From JARRPM01 sp039178015 (lineage in GTDB: Bacteria > Pseudomonadota > Gammaproteobacteria > Pseudomonadales > Halieaceae): 64,000 nt of DNA. Positions within the stretch are counted from its first letter, which is position 1. Every line of letters begins with the position of its first letter. The stretch is taken from the NCBI GenBank assembly GCA_039178015.1, contig JBCDFM010000003.1:1-64000 (forward strand), written 5' to 3'. The notes beneath the pieces are model-generated. The model saw only the letters and a list, made by a program, of their open reading frames with translations, ran no database searches and was not told the DNA's origin. The position numbers were made by a program, and so were the translations under genes. This document shows positions 59,540 through 64,000 of this stretch, one piece after another.

Positions 59540-60940
59540 TTACTGTGCGCCTCCTGATTGCAGGCGCTGCTGCATAACGTCATCGAGCGCTTTTACAGAA
59601 TCAGAGATGTCAGGTAGCTCGACAGAGATATCTATTTTTTCCAGATTGCTAATTTCGGATGACATGGCGCGAGCCGCTGCACCGTCAGATTCAAAAAACT
59701 CGGCTACCCAGTGCTGAGACCGCTTGAGGCTCTCCTGATAGAGCTGTTGATTGTCCGACAGTAGTGCGACTTGTGCTTGTTCAAACAGCATGCGCAAGTT
59801 TTGTTTTACCAGCCCTTCCCATTGGGGATCCATTAGCGCCTGCATGGGTACGTCACGACGGCTGAAGCGTATGTAGTCGGATACTTTCGCGATAGCGGCC
59901 TGCCAGCCCTGCTTCAATCGAGAACGCCAGTCATCTCCCGTTCCTGTCGGCGCCTGTGTATCCACCTCGGGTAGTTGAAAGATCACTAGCTTTCCCGCTT
60001 GTTCACTGAGTGCTGACAAACGCAGATACATGCCTTCGACATCGACCTTGGGCACGGCTCGCAGCGCCGCCAGATCTGACGCAATCGCAGCGCGCACATC
60101 ATGTAAGGTGACATCGTCCATTTGCGAAAGAATCCCATCGGCACTGGTTAGTAGCGTTAGCGCTGCGGCGATGTCTTTTCCCATAACAAGGCGCTGGTTA
60201 GCCAGTCGCAACAGGTATTGCACCTCGGCCAACAACCAGGCTTCGCGATCGTTGCTGTTGTACTGAGCCAGTTCATACTGTTGCTCTGCCACCTTAGTTT
60301 GCAATGCCTGAATAGACTGGGCGACCTGTTTTGATTGCTGTTCAGCATCCGTGCTGACGGTTTGAATTTTTGTCAGCGCAGTGCTTAGCTTGTTCTGCAT
60401 CTCGCTGTCTAACTTCGCGAGATCGGCAGCGCTTACTTCCTGCTTCTCGGCTCTGTCCAACGACTTCAGCTGGTTCTCAATATCGGTGTAGCGGGCTTGA
60501 ATCTCGCGAAAACTCCACGCAGCAGCACCGGCCAGCGCCAGCACCAGTAGCAGCGCGATCCAGCCCGGTGCAGAGGATCCGCCTTTGGCAGATGCTGCCG
60601 GTTGTCGATCAGTGGGATCCGCCTGTCGACTACTGGTGTCAATAGGGTCTGGCACCGCCGCTTGTTGCTGTCTATTCGATTGGCCCGATTTCGTCTGCGG
60701 GGTATCAGCCACAGAACGATCGCGCTTGACTGTGCCCTGCGCAGATGCAGAATCTGCAGGGGTGTCAACTCCGGGAGCATCCACTCCGGGAGCATCCACT
60801 CCGGGAGCATCCACTCCGGGAGCATCCACTGCGGGAGCATCTAACCCAGATGCGCTCGCTTCAGGCCCATCTGCTTTTTTAGCGCGCTTCTTCTGAGCAG
60901 AATCCGACTCTCTTTTGTTTTTATCCTGCTGATCACTCAC
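59540..60940 (-). CDS. hemX: HemX (uroporphyrinogen methyltransferase-like) with tandem VDAPG repeats
   Basis: This 466-residue protein has a long N-terminal cytoplasmic region, one membrane helix (PGWIALLLVLALAGAAAW), a coiled coil and the HemX periplasmic-type domain (LAEVQYLLRLANQRLVMG). The N-terminal region carries a tandem VDAPG repeat encoded at 60766-60840. Despite an old name, HemX is not an active methyltransferase here; no SAM motif is visible. It is 3 bp from hemY and 3 bp from hemD. Confidence 0.9.
   Translation of the reverse strand: MSDQQDKNKRESDSAQKKRAKKADGPEASASGLDAPAVDAPGVDAPGVDAPGVDAPGVDTPADSASAQGTVKRDRSVADTPQTKSGQSNRQQQAAVPDPIDTSSRQADPTDRQPAASAKGGSSAPGWIALLLVLALAGAAAWSFREIQARYTDIENQLKSLDRAEKQEVSAADLAKLDSEMQNKLSTALTKIQTVSTDAEQQSKQVAQSIQALQTKVAEQQYELAQYNSNDREAWLLAEVQYLLRLANQRLVMGKDIAAALTLLTSADGILSQMDDVTLHDVRAAIASDLAALRAVPKVDVEGMYLRLSALSEQAGKLVIFQLPEVDTQAPTGTGDDWRSRLKQGWQAAIAKVSDYIRFSRRDVPMQALMDPQWEGLVKQNLRMLFEQAQVALLSDNQQLYQESLKRSQHWVAEFFESDGAAARAMSSEISNLEKIDISVELPDISDSVKALDDVMQQRLQSGGAQ
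60766..60840. repeat. Tandem 15 bp repeats inside hemX
   Basis: Five units of about CCACTCCGGGAGCAT lie head to tail (60766-60780, 60781-60795, 60796-60810, 60811-60825, 60826-60840). The first and last copies differ by one base each. They encode repeated V-D-A-P-G. Confidence 0.9.
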
Positions 60941-60943
60941 TTG

Positions 60944-61708
60944 TTATTCTCCAGCGCTGGAATAGTATTCTGACAGCGCGTGCAGCATTGCCTCATCTGA
61001 GGCGTTTTCGGCCACGATGACACGCGTGAACCCCGACCGCCTCGCGATATCCGCTACTCGCGCAGAAGGCACCAGCATGGCCACAGCGCTAAACTTAGAG
61101 GTTTCTGCCGGGCTAAGCAATGACAGCATATTGCGAAGCCCTTCACCACTGGTGATCATCACCAAATCAGTGTCCCATGCATTCAGTCTCTGTGCCAGAT
61201 AGCCGGTCGCTGCGACCGCCATTTCGCGACGGTAGCAGGCTAGCTCATGCACCATAGCGCCACGTGCGGTAAGAACATGTGCAAGCGTTTGTCGTCCCCC
61301 CACGCCCTTGACGATAAGAACCCGATGTCCGTTCACTTCAGACAATTGAGGGAGTGCCAGCAGGCCCTCACTGCTCATGTCTGAAACCGGAATCTCAGGC
61401 TTAAGCCCGTAGGCTTCCAAATCCTTGGCTGTACTGTTTCCTACTGCATACCAATGCATATCAGTGGGAAGCTGCGGCCAGTAAGCTTCAATCCAGCCCA
61501 TACCGAGGCGTACCGCATTACTGCTGATAAAAATAACATGCTGATAGCGCTCAAGGTCTTGGATGCTTGCCATGGCGTCCGGTGATAACTCTGCCAGGGC
61601 CTGAATCCGCATCAACGCAAAATGATGCACACTATGCCCCATCGCCGCTACCGCCGAGGAAAGCGACTCTTCCTGACCCGCTGGCCGCGTAACCAGCACA
61701 CTAGCCAT
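60944..61708 (-). CDS. hemD: Uroporphyrinogen-III synthase
   Basis: This 254-residue enzyme closes hydroxymethylbilane to uroporphyrinogen III. The VLVTRPAGQEESL start, VIFISSNAVRLG and the later LVMITSGEGLRNML and FTRVIVAE segments fit the divergent HemD family. It overlaps hemC by 8 nt. The precursor feeds heme, siroheme and bacteriochlorophyll synthesis. Confidence 0.92.
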   Translation of the reverse strand: MASVLVTRPAGQEESLSSAVAAMGHSVHHFALMRIQALAELSPDAMASIQDLERYQHVIFISSNAVRLGMGWIEAYWPQLPTDMHWYAVGNSTAKDLEAYGLKPEIPVSDMSSEGLLALPQLSEVNGHRVLIVKGVGGRQTLAHVLTARGAMVHELACYRREMAVAATGYLAQRLNAWDTDLVMITSGEGLRNMLSLLSPAETSKFSAVAMLVPSARVADIARRSGFTRVIVAENASDEAMLHALSEYYSSAGE

Positions 61709-62630
61709 AGACTTCTGCTAGGATGGCGGCAGCACCCTGCTCCAGAAGTTGCTCAGCTACCCGCCGGCCCAAATCTTCACACTGGTCAAGCTCTGCCGTA
61801 CCTTCTGCACGTAACACTTGCGAACCGTCCGGTTTGCCAACTAATCCTCGCAGATGCAAACGCGTGTCGCCTTCTACCAACTCGGCAAAGCAAGCAATAG
61901 GCACCTGACAGCCGCCCTGAAGCTGTTTATTCATTGCGCGCTCAGCACTTACTCTAACAGCTGTGGGTGGGTGATGCAGCGCTTGCAACACCTCCATGAC
62001 ATCGTTGTCACCATCACGCAGCTCGATTCCAACCGCGCCTTGTCCGCCCGCCGGTAACGAATGCTCAATGGGTATAGATTGCGCAATTCGCTCGCCCATG
62101 CCCAGTCTTATAAGGCCAGCACTTGCCAGAATGATTGCATCGTACGCACCCTCGTCCAGCTTACGCAGGCGGGTGTTTACGTTTCCTCTGAGAAACCTCA
62201 CCTCCAGATCTGTCCGACGCTCACGCAGCTGACATTCGCGCCGCAGACTCGAAGTCCCTATCACGCTGCCTGCTGGTATCTCATCCAATGATGAAAAGTG
62301 ATTGCTGACAAAGGCATCAGACGGGTCTTCCCGCTCGCAGATGACGCCAAGGCACAGACCGGGGGGAAACTCCATGGGCACGTCTTTCATGGAATGCACG
62401 GCGATATCCGCCTGTTTCGTCAGAAGCGCTGTCTCTAGTTCCTTCACAAACAGGCCCTTCCCGCCCACTTTGGAGAGCGGGGTTTCCAGCAGCTGGTCAC
62501 CTCGCGAGGTCATGCCCAGCAGTTCTACTTCTAGAGCTGGATGCGCTTCTCGCAATGCGTTGGCGACATACTCCGCCTGCCACAGGGCTAGAGGACTCTC
62601 TCTTGTAGCTATCGTTATTTTTTGGGGCAT
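61701..62630 (-). CDS. hemC: Porphobilinogen deaminase
   Basis: This 309-residue enzyme joins four porphobilinogens. It has the TRESPLALWQAEYV start, AVHSMKDVP, the SLRRECQLRERRTDLEVRFLRGNVNTRL region and the dipyrromethane cysteine in GGCQVPIACFAE. It overlaps hemD by 8 nt. It is the first gene of hemCDXY. Confidence 0.96.
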   Translation of the reverse strand: MPQKITIATRESPLALWQAEYVANALREAHPALEVELLGMTSRGDQLLETPLSKVGGKGLFVKELETALLTKQADIAVHSMKDVPMEFPPGLCLGVICEREDPSDAFVSNHFSSLDEIPAGSVIGTSSLRRECQLRERRTDLEVRFLRGNVNTRLRKLDEGAYDAIILASAGLIRLGMGERIAQSIPIEHSLPAGGQGAVGIELRDGDNDVMEVLQALHHPPTAVRVSAERAMNKQLQGGCQVPIACFAELVEGDTRLHLRGLVGKPDGSQVLRAEGTAELDQCEDLGRRVAEQLLEQGAAAILAEVYG

Positions 62631-62709
62631 TTATGCGCCTGGTCGAATACTGTGCCCAGCATGATACCAGCCACTTTCTAGAGTCGCGATAGAGGGCTAC
62701 CGGAATGGT

Positions 62710-63459
62710 TCAAGGCGAAACTAGCCGCGCTTTGACGTCTGATAGATGACGTCTACTGACTGTAGGCTTGAGGCTTATACCATCGAGTAGAACGCACCAG
62801 GGACCGTCGTCATCGCGCTGCAGCCGGATAACGTAGTCTACCGCGACCAACGCATTGCGATGTATGCGAAGAAAACGATCTCCAAACTCACGCTCCAGTT
62901 CCTTTAGAGAGTCGGGTATCAAAAGCTCAGCAGACGTACTGTATGCAGTTACGTATTTTTGCTCCGCAAGCAGGCATCGCACCTGGTTTATCGGCATCGA
63001 TTCCACTCCTCGATGAGTTTGGCTTGCAAGATGGGTACGCTGCTGAGCACCGCGCTCATCCGGCTCCTTTGCGAGCTCTGCCAAGGCTGATAGCTGGGCA
63101 CGGTTAACCCTGCGAGCCAAGCCAATCGCTTTGGTTAGCTCTTCACCTCTAACCGGCTTGAGCAAATAAGCAGCAGCCTGATGTTGCAGTGCCTCTAGCG
63201 CATACTCATCGTAGGCCGTGCAGTAAATGACGGCCGGTGGTTGGTCTTCAGAGTCCAATCGACCGGCCAATTCAATTCCACTCATGCCCGGCATGCGTAC
63301 GTCAAGAAGCAGTAAATCGGGATTGTGCTTGCGCACTATTTCCAGGGCTTCCTCACCAGTGCCCGCCTCCCATGCAGATGCCTCTGGATGCGACTGAGAC
63401 AATAGTCGCAGCAAGCGCTCCCTGGCCAGTGCCTCGTCATCGACTACAAGTATTTTCAC
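62710..63459 (-). CDS. algR: LytTR response regulator, AlgR-like
   Basis: This 249-residue regulator has a receiver domain with the phosphoacceptor Asp in LLLLDVRMPGMSG (about residue 54) and a C-terminal LytTR DNA-binding domain (ERE-x-x-x-FLRIHRNALV). It matches AlgR, which controls alginate and type IV pili in Pseudomonas. Start is GTG 63459 with GAGG. The sensor gene is immediately upstream. It lies 79 bp beyond hemC's start. Confidence 0.88.
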   Translation of the reverse strand: MKILVVDDEALARERLLRLLSQSHPEASAWEAGTGEEALEIVRKHNPDLLLLDVRMPGMSGIELAGRLDSEDQPPAVIYCTAYDEYALEALQHQAAAYLLKPVRGEELTKAIGLARRVNRAQLSALAELAKEPDERGAQQRTHLASQTHRGVESMPINQVRCLLAEQKYVTAYSTSAELLIPDSLKELEREFGDRFLRIHRNALVAVDYVIRLQRDDDGPWCVLLDGISLKPTVSRRHLSDVKARLVSP

Positions 63460-63567
63460 CCGCCAACCCTCACAGCAAACCGGTGTAAGTAAAGACCTTG
63501 GCCTGTTTGACGTATTCGATAGCCAATTCGCTTCATTACCGTCATTCGTTTTTGCGTCACGAACAAA

Positions 63568-64000
63568 CTAATCCCACAGTGGATAACTCAACTCCACGCG
63601 ATACAGGCCATCTGCATTCACAATCTGCAGCGTCCCCTGATTCCCGTAAAGCACTTGCAGACGCTGGCGGATGTTCTCCATTGCGATTTTGTGCCCATCT
63701 GTACGCGCAGGTCTCTCCGGCGCCGGGTTTTCAACCCTGACAACAAGGGTATTTCCCACTGTATCTAGGTGCACAAAGATTGTTCCACCTTCCTCCATCT
63801 GCGCCACACCATGATAAACCGCATTTTCAACCAGTGGCTGCAGCAGCAGGCTTGGCATAGGTTTTTCCGCTAGCGTCGAGTCCATCTCCCAAACAACCTG
63901 GAGCTTATTTCCAAGGCGCATCTTCTCAATCGCCAGATAAAGATCACATAACCTTTTTTCGTCTGCAACGGAGGTAGGCCGGGTATTCTCATTCAGGCTG
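63568..64000 (-). CDS. algZ: Sensor histidine kinase, AlgZ/FimS-like, 5' part outside window
   Basis: The minus-strand frame is open to the window edge; only the last 143 residues are present. They hold the ATP-binding part: LLLQPLVENAVYHG (N-box) and GHKIAMENIRQRLQVLYG. In AlgZ/FimS the usual phosphoacceptor His region lies upstream, beyond the window. It precedes algR by 108 bp. An internal ATG at 63921 is not the start. Confidence 0.85.
   Translation of the reverse strand, partial: SLNENTRPTSVADEKRLCDLYLAIEKMRLGNKLQVVWEMDSTLAEKPMPSLLLQPLVENAVYHGVAQMEEGGTIFVHLDTVGNTLVVRVENPAPERPARTDGHKIAMENIRQRLQVLYGNQGTLQIVNADGLYRVELSYPLWD

Noticed and set aside
60766..60840. Possible CRISPR array
   Set aside because: The units are contiguous 15 bp repeats without spacers and lie in a coding frame.
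60585..60896. Plus-strand frames with PGAST repeats opposite hemX
   Set aside because: The repeat is read on the wrong strand; the hemX frame explains it.

Overview
The window is chromosomal DNA of a gammaproteobacterium. It very probably belongs to the OM60/NOR5 clade (Halieaceae, Cellvibrionales-type), that is, an aerobic anoxygenic phototroph. Three points support this. A complete light-harvesting-2 (puc) gene group lies in otherwise housekeeping surroundings. The core genes and their order (trxA-rho-ubiD, hemC-hemD-hemX-hemY next to algR/algZ, argD-argF, long two-ATP-cone nrdA with nrdB) are of gamma/pseudomonad type. The left edge carries a DnaT-domain/lambda-P-like replication gene pair. 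Genus assignment is inference; no rRNA or tRNA gene was seen.

Layout. 1-1528: a replication pair, a protein with three DnaT-type domains overlapping a lambda-P-like helicase-loader candidate. 1588-4269: grxD, then divergent argD-argF. 4270-9373: a 580 bp leader with a DnaA box, then nrdA-nrdB and a small protein. 9492-12878 (minus strand): pucB-pucA, a 205-residue unknown protein with C-terminal repeats, a possible 40-residue membrane peptide, pucC and a peptide deformylase paralogue. They lie downstream of a promoter with a TGT-N12-ACA operator. 13129-16313 (minus): MFS transporter, FkbM methyltransferase and a degenerate GT51-like protein. 16687-24353: fadB-fadA, yqcC, dinG, an acyltransferase and a small membrane protein. 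24410-31028: tyrosine phosphatase, rpsT, a diiron protein facing an AraC regulator and patatin, a PHA-system protein and hslO. 31080-35448: an RND efflux pair. 35678-37456: two phasins and a PhaD-like regulator. 37632-45204: peroxiredoxin, DASS transporter, moaA, MoxR-VWA pair, small zinc-ribbon protein, PilZ protein and pilU. 45693-52287: gshA, acpH, dsbB, rsd/algQ, FKBP isomerase, ABC-F ATPase and GIY-YIG protein. 52320-58169: a VTT-flavoprotein fusion, trxA, rho and ubiD. 58295-64000 (minus): hemY, hemX, hemD, hemC, algR and the end of algZ.

How the genes work together. The puc group supplies the antenna polypeptides and their assembly transporter, and hemC/hemD supply tetrapyrrole precursor. 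No bch, crt or puf genes occur here, so the main photosynthesis cluster lies elsewhere. PHA storage appears in two places (29512-29787 and 35678-37456), next to beta-oxidation genes. The most unusual region is the puc operon: its two structural genes are very short (54 and 47 residues), and it carries a repeat protein of unknown function and a deformylase. The second most unusual is the replication pair at the left edge.
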